From: Dehalococcoidia bacterium
GTDB taxonomy: Bacteria; Chloroflexota; Dehalococcoidia; SM23-28-2; RBG-16-64-32
DNA: 64,000 nucleotides
Assembly: GCA_030649945.1 (NCBI GenBank)
Contig: JAUSFE010000071.1
Span: forward strand, 1-64,000
Direction of reading: 5' to 3'
Below the pieces are notes generated by a model. It worked only from the letters and a program-made list of their open reading frames with translations. It was not told the origin of the DNA and searched no databases. Each line of letters starts with the position of its first letter. Position 1 is the stretch's first letter. Positions 43,154-51,102 of this stretch are shown here, piece after piece. The translations under genes were made by a program, and so were the position numbers.

Positions 43154-44434
43154 TTACTCCACCCGCGCGTTTTCAGCCGGCGCGGCGATGTCGCGACGGT
43201 AGTGGGCGCGCGTGAAGTGGAGGCGCTGGACGTTGCGATAGGCGGCGGCGCGGGCCGCTAACAGGGTCGGGGCGGTGGCGACGACCGTGAGCACCCGGCC
43301 GCCGGCTGTGACCACGGCGCCGTCGTCCGCAAGGGCGGTGCCGGCGTGAAAGGCGAGGACACCCGGCTCGAGGGTGGAAAGGCCGGCGATGGGGTAGCCG
43401 GTCTGGTACTCGCCGGGATAGCCGCCGGAGGCGAGGACGACGCCCACGCAGGCGTCCGTGGACCACTGGATCTCCGTCTCGCTGAGGCGGTTGTTGACGA
43501 CGGCCCAGCAGACCTCCAGGAGGTCTGACTTGAGGCGGGGCAGGAGCACCTGGGTCTCCGGGTCGCCGAAGCGGCAGTTGAACTCCAGGACCTGCGGGCC
43601 CTGCGGCGTGATCATGAGGCCGGGGTAGAGGACGCCCCTGTACGGCGCGCCTTCGGACATCATGGCGTGGACCGCCGCCTCTGTGATGCGCTCGTGGATG
43701 AACGGCTCCAGCGCCTCGTCCAGCCACAGCGGCGGGCTGTAGGCGCCCATGCCGCCGGTGTTGGGCCCCTCGTTGCCGTCCAGCGCCCGCTTGTAGTCGC
43801 AGGAGAAGGGCAGGGGCTTGACGGTGACCCCGTCCGTGAAGGCGTGGGCGGAGACCTCCCGGCCGGAGAAGCGTTCTTCGATCACCACGGTGCGGCCGGC
43901 CGCGCCGAAGACCGCCTCGTCCCCCATCATGCGGTCGATGGCGTCCAGCGCTTCCTCCGGCGAATCGCAGACGAAGACGCCCTTGCCGGCGGTCAGGCCG
44001 TCGGCCTTGACGACGACCGGACCCGCGCGGGACTCCATGTAGCGGCGGGCGTCCGGGCGATTGCTGAAGACGGCGGCGGCGGCAGTGGGGATGCCGTGAC
44101 GGAGCATGAGGTCCTTGGAGAAGGCCTTGGAAGACTCGATGCGGGCGGCGGCCTGCGAGGGGCCGAAGGCGGCGATTCCCTGCACGGTCAGGCGGTCCAC
44201 GAGGCCGCGGGCGAGCGGGTCCTCCGGGCCGGCGATGACGAGATCAGCGCGCAGGTCCTTCGCCGCGCGGGCGAGGCCCTCGACATCGGCGGCCTTGATA
44301 TCGAGGTTCGCGGCGAGGGTGGCGGTGCCGGCGTTGCCGGGAGCGACGAAGAGGTCCGTGAGCCGCGGCGACTGGCGCAGCTTCCAGGCGATGGCGTGCT
44401 CCCGGGCGCCGGAGCCGACGAGGAGGACTTTCAT
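43154..44434 (-). CDS. purD: Phosphoribosylamine-glycine ligase
   Basis: 426 residues, ATP-grasp: N-domain KVLLVGSGAREHAIAWKL, APGNAGT; ATP-grasp VVVKADGLTAGKGVFV, FSGREVSAHAFTDG, and LEFNCRFGDPETQVLLPRL; C-terminal VVLASGGYPGEYQTGYPI. It makes glycinamide ribonucleotide. It lies 26 bp downstream of nothing on its own strand except the small gene at 44,483, which may be co-transcribed with it. Confidence 0.96.
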   Translation of the reverse strand: MKVLLVGSGAREHAIAWKLRQSPRLTDLFVAPGNAGTATLAANLDIKAADVEGLARAAKDLRADLVIAGPEDPLARGLVDRLTVQGIAAFGPSQAAARIESSKAFSKDLMLRHGIPTAAAAVFSNRPDARRYMESRAGPVVVKADGLTAGKGVFVCDSPEEALDAIDRMMGDEAVFGAAGRTVVIEERFSGREVSAHAFTDGVTVKPLPFSCDYKRALDGNEGPNTGGMGAYSPPLWLDEALEPFIHERITEAAVHAMMSEGAPYRGVLYPGLMITPQGPQVLEFNCRFGDPETQVLLPRLKSDLLEVCWAVVNNRLSETEIQWSTDACVGVVLASGGYPGEYQTGYPIAGLSTLEPGVLAFHAGTALADDGAVVTAGGRVLTVVATAPTLLAARAAAYRNVQRLHFTRAHYRRDIAAPAENARVE

Positions 44435-44482
44435 AGGGGCGACTGAATCATATACCAGGGCGGCGTGCGGCCGGCGGCTCGC

Positions 44483-44794
44483 CTACTTGCGGACGATCAC
44501 GCGGTGGAGGATCAGCGTCTCGGAGACGGCGATTGCGCCGGCGGGCGGCGCCCCGCCACGGCGGGCGAGCGCCCTGCTATTGCGCGCGCCCCTCCTGGCC
44601 GGGAGCGGGAGGCGGAGGGCGCGCTTCGCTGCTGAGCGCAGGAGCCACTCTCCGACGACGCCGGCGGCGACGAGGGCCGCGCCCCGCGCGACCACCGGCG
44701 CGGCCTGACGCCAGAGCGCCGGAGGCTGCACGAGGTCGCGCTTGACGGGTAGTGCCGCCTTGCGGACGGGCAGGCGCAGGTTCGGCTGGGTCAT
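44483..44794 (-). CDS. Small hypothetical protein with one hydrophobic segment
   Basis: 103 residues from ATG 44794, chosen because GGAGG lies exactly 6 bases upstream; the next ATG, two codons earlier, is too close. An N-terminal basic region is followed by AAPVVARGAALVAAGVVGEW, a possible membrane helix, then a very basic Arg/Ala-rich region and a short beta-like end (AVSETLILHRVIVRK). Family not recognised. It sits between the purN-like gene and purD on the same strand. Confidence 0.5.
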   Translation of the reverse strand: MTQPNLRLPVRKAALPVKRDLVQPPALWRQAAPVVARGAALVAAGVVGEWLLRSAAKRALRLPLPARRGARNSRALARRGGAPPAGAIAVSETLILHRVIVRK

Positions 44795-44908
44795 GGACAT
44801 CCTCCAGAGACTCGGGCCGGGTTCGGGGGATATTATAGCGCTATTGCCATCACCCTGGCCCCTCTTCCGCAGGGCGGTAGGGGGTGGCCGCAGGCCGGGG
44901 GGGGAGGG

Positions 44909-45733
44909 TCACAGCGTGGGTGCCACCAGCGACTCGATGCGGTCCGTGAGGTCGTAGCCGGGGATGGGGCGCCCGGCGGCGTCCACGACGCGCCTGGCGA
45001 CGATACGGACGCGGCCGTCCGCGAAGGCGCGCAGGGTCTCGACGACCAGCGGCAGCTCGCGGGCGACGCCGTGACGGCGGATCTCCGCAAACAAGCGGTT
45101 GGACTCGCCCTCCGCGGCCTTGATCTCGTCTACAGAGCAGCCCTCGATCTCCCGCCAGAGCGCGGCGAACTGCGGCCCGCGGAGCGGGTAGGTGCAGTAG
45201 GTGACCACGGGGCCCTGGTCGAGCGCAGGCGTGGCCAGGTGCATCATCACGCCCGAGCGGACGGCGCGCGCCTCGATCAGGTGCCAGACGACATCCTGCC
45301 ACATACCGGACGGGCCGCCCGGGGGCGCCGGATGCAGGTTCAGGAGGTCCCAGCGCGCGGCGGCCTCCTCGCAGAAGATGAGCATGTAGCCGGCCAGCAC
45401 ACCGATATCGAAGGGGTACGGCTCCAGCAGGCGCATCACCTCGCGGTCGTAGTCGCGGCGCCACTGGGGCAGCGGCCCGCCCTTGTGCGCGATCTCGCCG
45501 CCGTGGGCGCGGCGGAAATCGCGCGAGGACAGCGTCACGAGCGGGAGGCCGTAGCGGCGAACCTGGTCCAGGAAGGCGTCCGTGTTCGCGTCCTCTCCCG
45601 GCGCGCGGTTGCAGAAGACGGCGGCGATGCGGGCGTCCAGGCGGCCGGCGGCGATCTCGTCATGGGCGGCGGCGAGCAGCTTGCCGGAGGTGGCGCCGCG
45701 CGCCGTCGCGAACCACGCCAGGCGCAGGGTCAC
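44909..45733 (-). CDS. PurN-like formyltransferase
   Basis: 274 residues, longer than the usual 190-220 of GAR transformylase. The formyltransferase core is evident: IAAVFCNRAPGEDANTDAFL, FDIGVLAGYMLIF, catalytic LLNLHPAPPGGPSGMW (NxH) and ALDQGPVV (Asp). The N-terminal phosphate loop is ATARGATSGKLL instead of SGxGSN, so substrate binding may differ. GAR formylation is the best guess given nearby purD, purE, purB and purC. The start overlaps the stop of the PHP gene. Confidence 0.82.
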   Translation of the reverse strand: MTLRLAWFATARGATSGKLLAAAHDEIAAGRLDARIAAVFCNRAPGEDANTDAFLDQVRRYGLPLVTLSSRDFRRAHGGEIAHKGGPLPQWRRDYDREVMRLLEPYPFDIGVLAGYMLIFCEEAAARWDLLNLHPAPPGGPSGMWQDVVWHLIEARAVRSGVMMHLATPALDQGPVVTYCTYPLRGPQFAALWREIEGCSVDEIKAAEGESNRLFAEIRRHGVARELPLVVETLRAFADGRVRIVARRVVDAAGRPIPGYDLTDRIESLVAPTL

Positions 45734-46413
45734 CGCGGCCTCCAGCCCAGCTTCCGCCGCAACATCGCGTAGCGGCTGATCAGGTGCACGAGCGGCGTCG
45801 AGAGGCGGCCCTCGAGGCGTCCCGCGCGGAGCGAGTCCAGGAAGTCGCCGGGGCCGGTGAAGCCGGGCATCTCGACGTAGGCGCGGCCGACCTCCCAGCG
45901 GGAGTGGGCGTCGCTGGCGGCGGAGAGCGGCAGGCCGTGGGCGCTGGCGAACTGGACGGCCTTATCGTTGTGCGCGGAGAAGACCATGCGGGCGTTCAGG
46001 CCCTCCACAAAGTCCAGCCGGTCCACGAGGCGCAGCATGACGGCCGGGTCCAGGCCGGAGCGCAGGGTGTCGTAGGGGTGGGGGACGCCGGCGAGGCCGC
46101 CCTGGGCCTTGATGCGCCCGATCGTCTCTTCAGCGGATAGGCCGCGCGGGATATCCTGCGTCAGGAACAGGCCCAGCACTTCACCATCGTCGGTGCGCAC
46201 CTCCTCGCCGGCGATGACGCGGAGGCCGGTGGCGGCCGCGGCCTCCCGGACGGCCTCGGCGCCGCCCAGCGTGTTGTGGTCCGTGACGGCGATGCAGTCC
46301 AGCCCGCGGCGGACGGCCTGGGCGACGAAGCGGGCGGGCGAGAGGATGCTATCGGGAGAGAAGTGGGTGTGGTTGTGGAGGTCGGCGCGGATCAGGCTGG
46401 GCTCAGAGGTCAC
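45730..46413 (-). CDS. PHP-domain phosphoesterase
   Basis: 227 residues from GTG 46413 (an in-frame ATG at 46434 is also possible). PHP metal motifs: RADLHNHTHFSPDS, AVTDHNTLGGA, GVPHPYDTLRSG and SDAHSRWEVG. Similar proteins are 3',5'-nucleotide or trehalose/nucleotide phosphatases, or polymerase-associated. Its stop overlaps the PurN-like start, which suggests an intracellular nucleotide-related role, but that is inference. Confidence 0.88.
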   Translation of the reverse strand: MTSEPSLIRADLHNHTHFSPDSILSPARFVAQAVRRGLDCIAVTDHNTLGGAEAVREAAAATGLRVIAGEEVRTDDGEVLGLFLTQDIPRGLSAEETIGRIKAQGGLAGVPHPYDTLRSGLDPAVMLRLVDRLDFVEGLNARMVFSAHNDKAVQFASAHGLPLSAASDAHSRWEVGRAYVEMPGFTGPGDFLDSLRAGRLEGRLSTPLVHLISRYAMLRRKLGWRPR

Positions 46414-46434
46414 GCCGGCATTGTACGAGGTCAT

Positions 46435-46809
46435 CCCTGCGCGGTGAAACCCGCGCCTATGTTGCGGGCGTGAGCATGGCTCTGCGGGTTGCTACGTCGC
46501 GCGGCGCATGTGCTCCGCTCATGGTACGAGCGCATCACCATGAGCGGGAAGTGCTGCTTCGCCGCGGCGGAGAGTATGCCGCCCCTTCCCGCTCACCCTG
46601 AGGCTCTCGAAGGGCGAGCGGAGCGACGATGGTTCGCCCGTGTGCTCTCCACTGAGGCGGCCTGGCAGAGCCGGAAGCGGCGCACCGTTCTTCGCACGGA
46701 CGTTTGTCCCGCCCCAGATTCCTTCGCGAAGATGCGTGGTGCCGTCGAAGACCGTTATCTCGCTCAGAATGACAGGGGGACGCGTGGGGCTGCGCGCGAA
46801 TGGATGGCG
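46435..46809. repeat. Gene-free mosaic of dispersed repeats
   Basis: Contains the CCGCTCATGGT/ACCATGAGCGG palindrome (46515-46547), then a CTTCCCGCTCACCCTGAGGC-type element (46585-46626), then the long AGATTCCTTCGCGAAGATGC...CTCAGAATGACA repeat (46715-46774). No gene is seen. It should also contain the PHP promoter on the minus strand. Confidence 0.75.
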
Positions 46810-47157
46810 TTACTCCAGCGGCAGTTCGTCCTGCCCGAAGGCCGGCTCCCGTTCCGGCGCGGGGTCTGGCTCCGGTGCGGGCTCGTACTCCTCGAGCTCC
46901 TCGCGGAGGGCGCCGAGACCCTCGGAGAACTGCTCCTGGAGGCGCGTGACCTTGAGCTCGGCGTTCTGGAGCAGCTCCTGGCAGCGGCGGGCCAGCTTCA
47001 TCCCTTCCTCGTAAAGGGCGAGCGACTCTTCCAGTGTCAGGTCGCCGGCCTCCAGGCTGGCCACGGTCTGCTCGAGGCGCCCGTATAGCGTCTCGAAGCC
47101 TTCGCCCTCGGGGCTGGGGCCCCGAGCTACGTCGCGTTTGCCGCCCTTAGAAGCCAT
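46810..47157 (-). CDS. xseB: Exodeoxyribonuclease VII small subunit
   Basis: 115 residues. The XseB core is FETLYGRLEQTVASLEAGDL and LEESLALYEEGMKLARRCQE, then an acidic Pro-Glu tail (EPAPEPDPAPEREPA) beyond the usual 75-80 residues. XseB binds XseA in multiple copies; the complex degrades single-stranded DNA. The start overlaps the xseA stop by 11 bp. Confidence 0.92.
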   Translation of the reverse strand: MASKGGKRDVARGPSPEGEGFETLYGRLEQTVASLEAGDLTLEESLALYEEGMKLARRCQELLQNAELKVTRLQEQFSEGLGALREELEEYEPAPEPDPAPEREPAFGQDELPLE

Positions 47158-48340
47158 ACTGGCGCGATACCTCCGCTGGGAACTTGCCGTCCTTGACGTG
47201 GACGTCCAGGCGGTCCTTGCCCTTCACCTGGCGGACGCTGGTGATGGCCTGCTTGCCCTCGCGCAGCTGGACGACGGCGTAGCCGCGGGCGAGCGTGCTG
47301 CGCGGGTCGAGCGAGCGCAGCTGGAGCGAGCCGGTGCCGACTCGCTGGCGGCGCTGGTCCAGGGAGCGGGCCATGGCGCTGTGGGCGTGGCGCAGGAGGG
47401 ACGTGACGCGCTCGGCATGACGCCCGGTGTCGGGAAGGGCGATGCGCAGGCGGTGGCCGGCCCGCTCGACGCCGGTGAGCCCGGAGGCGATGCGCGCCCG
47501 GCTGGACGTGACGAGCGCGAGCGACCTGCTCTCGAGGTGGCGGTGGACCTGCCGCCAGTCCGGGGCGATGGTCTCCGCCGCGGCGGAGGGTGTGGGGGCG
47601 CGGAGATCGGCGACGAAATCGGCGATGGTGTAATCGGTCTCGTGGCCGACGCCGGAGACGATGGGGACGGCGCTGGCGTAGATGGCGCGGGCGACGGCCT
47701 CCTCGTTGAACGCCCAGAGTTCGTCCATAGAGCCACCGCCGCGGGCGACGATGATGACCTCGATGCCGGGCTCGCGGTTGAGTTGGGCGATGGCCGCGGC
47801 GACGCCGGGCGCGGCCGTGGGGCCCTGTACGGGAGTGGGGGCGAGGACGACCTCGGCCAGCGGCCAGCGGCGGTCGAGGACGTGGCAGATGTCGTGGAAG
47901 ACGGCGCCGGTGGGGGAGGTGACGACGCCGATGCGCTGCGGGAAGGGCGGCAGCGGGCGCTTGCGGGCCTCGTCGAAGAGCCCCTCGGCGGCGAGTTGCT
48001 CCTTCAGCCGCTCGAACTCCGCCTGGCGGGCGCCGATACCGGCGGGCTGCACGAAGTCCACGACGAGCTGGATGTCGCCGCGCTCCGCGTAGAAGCCGAC
48101 GTTGCCGTGGGCCAGCACCTGGGCGCCGTTCTCCAGGGGCGCGCCCCGGTACTGCCGCTGGAACATGACGCAGCGCAGGGCGTAGTTGCCGTCCTTCAGC
48201 GTGAAGTAGACGTGGCCGCGCGGGGAGCGGTTGAGGCTGGAGATCTCGCCCTCCACCCAGAGGTTGGAGAGGCGCAGGTCGGACTCGATGAGGTCCTTGA
48301 TGTAGCGGGCGAGGGCGGAGACGCGGATCGGTTCTAGCAT
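47147..48340 (-). CDS. xseA: Exodeoxyribonuclease VII large subunit
   Basis: 397 residues: N-terminal OB fold (ALARYIKDLIESDLRLSNLW; VEGEISSLNRSPRGHVYFTL) and catalytic region RIGVVTSPTGAVFHDICHVL, IIVARGGGSMDELWAFNEE, PIVSGVGHETDYTIADFVAD and RAPTPSAAAE. C-terminal RGYAVVQLREGKQAITS. Works with XseB in repair and recombination. Length normal to slightly short. Confidence 0.95.
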   Translation of the reverse strand: MLEPIRVSALARYIKDLIESDLRLSNLWVEGEISSLNRSPRGHVYFTLKDGNYALRCVMFQRQYRGAPLENGAQVLAHGNVGFYAERGDIQLVVDFVQPAGIGARQAEFERLKEQLAAEGLFDEARKRPLPPFPQRIGVVTSPTGAVFHDICHVLDRRWPLAEVVLAPTPVQGPTAAPGVAAAIAQLNREPGIEVIIVARGGGSMDELWAFNEEAVARAIYASAVPIVSGVGHETDYTIADFVADLRAPTPSAAAETIAPDWRQVHRHLESRSLALVTSSRARIASGLTGVERAGHRLRIALPDTGRHAERVTSLLRHAHSAMARSLDQRRQRVGTGSLQLRSLDPRSTLARGYAVVQLREGKQAITSVRQVKGKDRLDVHVKDGKFPAEVSRQYGF

Positions 48341-48511
48341 GGGGCTATTGTGTCACCTTTTGGCGAGATGTTGCAGGTGGGCGTGACGCCGTGCGGGCGC
48401 AGCGAGCAGGCGCCCCTACCGGTGTCGCACGGCGCCGCGGGCGGGGCTGGGCGAACGCCGTTCGCCCCTACGCGGCTGGCGGATGGCGTGTGGGCGCGGC
48501 AGGCGGCGCCC
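48341..48511. repeat. Spacer with GCGAACGCCGTTCGCCCCTAC-type palindromes
   Basis: Several GGCGCCCCTAC / CGCCCCTAC motifs, including GCGAACGCCGTTCGCCCCTA at about 48452-48471, which recurs at about 61869-61888. This is one of the short inverted repeats often found between genes in uncultured bacteria. No gene is seen. Confidence 0.6.
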
Positions 48512-49075
48512 CTACTTGCTGGCGCGCTCCAGGTATTGGCCGGTGCGGGTGTCTATCTTGAGGACGTCGCCGGTGTTGATGAAGAGGGGGACGTTGACGG
48601 TGTGGCCGGTCTCCAGGCTGGCGGACTTGGTGCCGCCCTGGGCGGTGTCGCCGCGCAGCCCGGGGTCGGTCTGCACCACCGCCAGCTCGACGGCGGCCGG
48701 GAGTTCGATGCCGACTGCTTCTTCGCCGTACATCAGCAGATTACAGGTCAGGTTCTCCTTCAGGTAGGGCAGCGCCTCCTCCACGCGGCTGCCGTTCACG
48801 GGAAACTGGTCGAAGGTCTCGGTGTTCATGAAGTAGTAGAGGTCGCCCTCGCTGTAGAGGTACTGGGCGGGCTGGCGCTCCACGCGGGCGCGGGTGAAGC
48901 GGGTGCCGGCCTGCACGGACTTATCGACGATGTGGCCGGCGCGGATGTCGCGCAGCTTCATGCGCACCTGGGCGCTGCCGCGGCCCATCTTGATGTGGTC
49001 CACCTCGATCACCTGGTAGAGGGTGCCGTCGATCTCGATTGTCGAGCCCCTGCGGAGCTCACCTGTTTCGATCAT
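48512..49075 (-). CDS. efp: Translation elongation factor P
   Basis: 187 residues in three OB-like domains: N-terminal MIETGELRRGSTIEIDGTLY, loop DHIKMGRGSAQVRMKLRDI, middle YLYSEGDLYYFMNTETFDQF, C-terminal GDTAQGGTKSASLETGHTVN VPLF. It relieves ribosome stalling at proline runs. The loop residue normally modified is Arg32 (MGRG) rather than Lys, as in EarP-rhamnosylated EF-P; no earP gene is adjacent, so modification is open. Lies 96 bp after the M24 peptidase stop region. Confidence 0.95.
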   Translation of the reverse strand: MIETGELRRGSTIEIDGTLYQVIEVDHIKMGRGSAQVRMKLRDIRAGHIVDKSVQAGTRFTRARVERQPAQYLYSEGDLYYFMNTETFDQFPVNGSRVEEALPYLKENLTCNLLMYGEEAVGIELPAAVELAVVQTDPGLRGDTAQGGTKSASLETGHTVNVPLFINTGDVLKIDTRTGQYLERASK

Positions 49076-49171
49076 GGGGTTCCTTTCCTGGCATGGTGTC
49101 CGGGACGCGCGGCCCTCGTATATAGATTACCCGCCGGAGCAGCCGGGCGACAAACGGATAGCCTGTCGCCG

Positions 49172-50287
49172 CTACACCATCAGCTTGGGCGCGCGGCTCA
49201 TGACCCGCAGCTTGCCGCCCTCCATCACGCACTGGTCCTCGATGCGGACGCCGCCCCAGCCGGTGATGTATATCCCCGGTTCGACTGTCACGACCATGCC
49301 GTCCAGCAGCTCGTCTTTCGAGAGTCTCGCCAGGCGCGGGGCCTCGTGGATGAGGAGGCCGACGCCGTGGCCCAGGCCGTGGCCGAAGTTCTCGCCGTAG
49401 CCGCCCTCAGCGATGACGGTGTGCGCCAGCATGTGGGCCTCTTCGCCGGTCATGCCCGCCCGCACCAGCTCCTCGGCCGTGCGCTGGGCCGTGAGGACGA
49501 TGTCGTAGACCTCGTGGAACTTCGGGTCCGGCTTGCCCACGAACATCGTGCGCGTCAGGTCCGAACAGTAGCCGTCCACGATCACGCCCATGTCGATGAC
49601 GATGGGCACGCCCGCGGGGATGGGGTCGTCCGTGGGCATGGCGTGGGGCATGGCGCCGCGGGGGCCGGCGGCGACGATGGTGGGGAACGAGAGGCTCTCG
49701 GCGCCGCGCTCGCGGGCGTACTTCTCGATCTCCCAGGCCGCCCGGCGCTCCGTCCAGCCGGGCTCGATGCGCTGCGCGACGTGGGTGAAGGCGTCGTCGC
49801 CCAGGTCCACGGCCTTCTGGAGCGCGGCGACCTCTGCCGGCTCCTTGACAGCGCGCATCCGGGAGACGATGGGCGGCGCGGCCAGAAGCTTCGGGCGATC
49901 GGCGGACGGGAGGGTCTCCAGCGACTTCTTCATGGCCTGGAATGAGGCCACGGAGACGTCGCCCGGCTCGAAGCCGATGCGGCCGCCGGCGAGGTCCGCT
50001 GCGGCCACCAGCGGCGCGAACCACTTCTCCATGCCGCCGTTGGTCTGGAAGAGGGTGAAATGCGGCGACTCGCGCTCCGCCTGCTCGAAGTAGCGGAAAT
50101 CGACGGCGATGAACTGGCCTTCGAGCGTAACGAGCAGCCAGCCCATGGAGCCCGCGAAGCCGGAGAGGTAGCGGCGGTTGGCGCCGCTGACGTGGAAGAT
50201 GTCCTCCACGGGGCAGCCGACGACGAGGGCGTCGAGCCGCGCCTCCGCCATCTTCTCGCGGAGGCGGTCGAGCCTGGGCTGGGTCAT
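49172..50287 (-). CDS. pepQ: Xaa-Pro peptidase (M24 family)
   Basis: 371 residues. N-terminal creatinase-like domain (RLREKMAEARLDALVVGCPV; YLSGFAGSMGWLLVT) and M24 pita-bread catalytic domain with metal ligands in IDMGVIVDGYCSDLTRTM (two Asp), NFGHGLGHGVGLLIHE (His), VVTVEPGIYITG (Glu) and VRIEDQCVM (Glu). Cleaves Xaa-Pro bonds or dipeptides; the exact type (aminopeptidase P or prolidase) is uncertain. Its start overlaps the aroQ stop. Pairing aroQ-pepQ-efp is common in bacteria. Confidence 0.92.
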   Translation of the reverse strand: MTQPRLDRLREKMAEARLDALVVGCPVEDIFHVSGANRRYLSGFAGSMGWLLVTLEGQFIAVDFRYFEQAERESPHFTLFQTNGGMEKWFAPLVAAADLAGGRIGFEPGDVSVASFQAMKKSLETLPSADRPKLLAAPPIVSRMRAVKEPAEVAALQKAVDLGDDAFTHVAQRIEPGWTERRAAWEIEKYARERGAESLSFPTIVAAGPRGAMPHAMPTDDPIPAGVPIVIDMGVIVDGYCSDLTRTMFVGKPDPKFHEVYDIVLTAQRTAEELVRAGMTGEEAHMLAHTVIAEGGYGENFGHGLGHGVGLLIHEAPRLARLSKDELLDGMVVTVEPGIYITGWGGVRIEDQCVMEGGKLRVMSRAPKLMV

Positions 50288-50829
50288 TGCCTGCGCTTCC
50301 TGGTGACGGGGACGGAGAACAGCGCCTCCAGGGCGATGAGGTATCCCTGCCAGCCGAAGCCGGCGATGACGGCGTCCGCCATCTCGCCGGTGACGCTGCG
50401 GCGGCGGAACTCCTCGCGCTGGTGGATGTTGGAGATGTGGACCTCGATGGTGGGCCTGTCGATGGCCTCCAGGGCATCGCGCAGGGCCAGGCTGTAGTGG
50501 GTGAGGGCGCCGGGGTTGATGATGACGCCCGTGGCGGACGGGCCCTCCGCCTGGAGGAAGTCTATGATCTCGCCCTCGTTGTTGGACTGGAAGCAGCGGA
50601 CCTCCACCTCCATCTCCACGGCGCGCCGCCGGACCTGCTCTTCAATCTGGGCGAGGGTCATGGACCCGTAGATCTCCGGCTGGCGCCGGCCGAGGAGGTT
50701 GAGGTTGGGGCCGTTGATGAGGAGGACCTTGAGATCGCCCTGGGGAACGGGCGCGGTCTCCAGTTGCTCCTCGATCTCGTCCACCAGGCGCGCGGACGGG
50801 CCCCGGCGGGGTACGGCTGGCTCTTGCAT
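50284..50829 (-). CDS. aroQ: Type II 3-dehydroquinate dehydratase
   Basis: 181 residues with a 33-residue N-terminal extension before the conserved start VLLINGPNLNLLGRRQPEIYG (catalytic Tyr in EIYG). Other motifs: CFQSNNEGEIIDFLQ, INPGALTHYSLALRDAL, IEVHISNIHQREEFRRRS and GFGWQGYLIALEAL. Dodecameric enzyme of the shikimate pathway. The extension is charged and may be spurious; an internal start is not obvious. Confidence 0.94.
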   Translation of the reverse strand: MQEPAVPRRGPSARLVDEIEEQLETAPVPQGDLKVLLINGPNLNLLGRRQPEIYGSMTLAQIEEQVRRRAVEMEVEVRCFQSNNEGEIIDFLQAEGPSATGVIINPGALTHYSLALRDALEAIDRPTIEVHISNIHQREEFRRRSVTGEMADAVIAGFGWQGYLIALEALFSVPVTRKRRQ

Positions 50830-51102
50830 GGCAGTTCTCTTGATTATAGCGGGTGCCGGCGCTGAAGTTGCAGCGGCTTAAGCTCTGCCTTGCGGGCATC
50901 CCATGCGCGTCTGTCATTCTGCGGGGCGGCGATCCTCCGAATCGGGCGACGGCGACCTTCCCGCAGAATCTGGGGCGGGGGCGGCGCCCGCTCGGCGCTG
51001 GCCGGGATGTTCCCGGCGGCCTCGATCCGTTAATCCGCTCCCTGTCCCTTGACAGGGGTGGGGCGCACGCCGTGCGCCTCTACGGTCCCGACACATTCGT
51101 GG
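50830..51102. repeat. Spacer with a CTGTCATTCTGCGGGG...GCAGAATCTGGGG repeat
   Basis: An inverted arrangement at about 50916-50975 resembles the TGTCATTCTGA/GAATCTG repeat family, and a GGGGCGCACGCCGTGCGCCTCTAC-like palindrome is at about 51060-51083. No gene is seen. Confidence 0.55.

Noticed and set aside
40953-46413. A single continuous purine operon
   Set aside because: purE, purD and the purN-like gene are separated by spacers with repeats and unrelated genes, so they are a dispersed cluster rather than one clear transcript.
48350-49945. 531-codon plus-strand frame opposite efp and pepQ
   Set aside because: Mirror of two well-conserved genes; it starts within repeats and has no protein features. 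High GC produces many such open shadow frames here.
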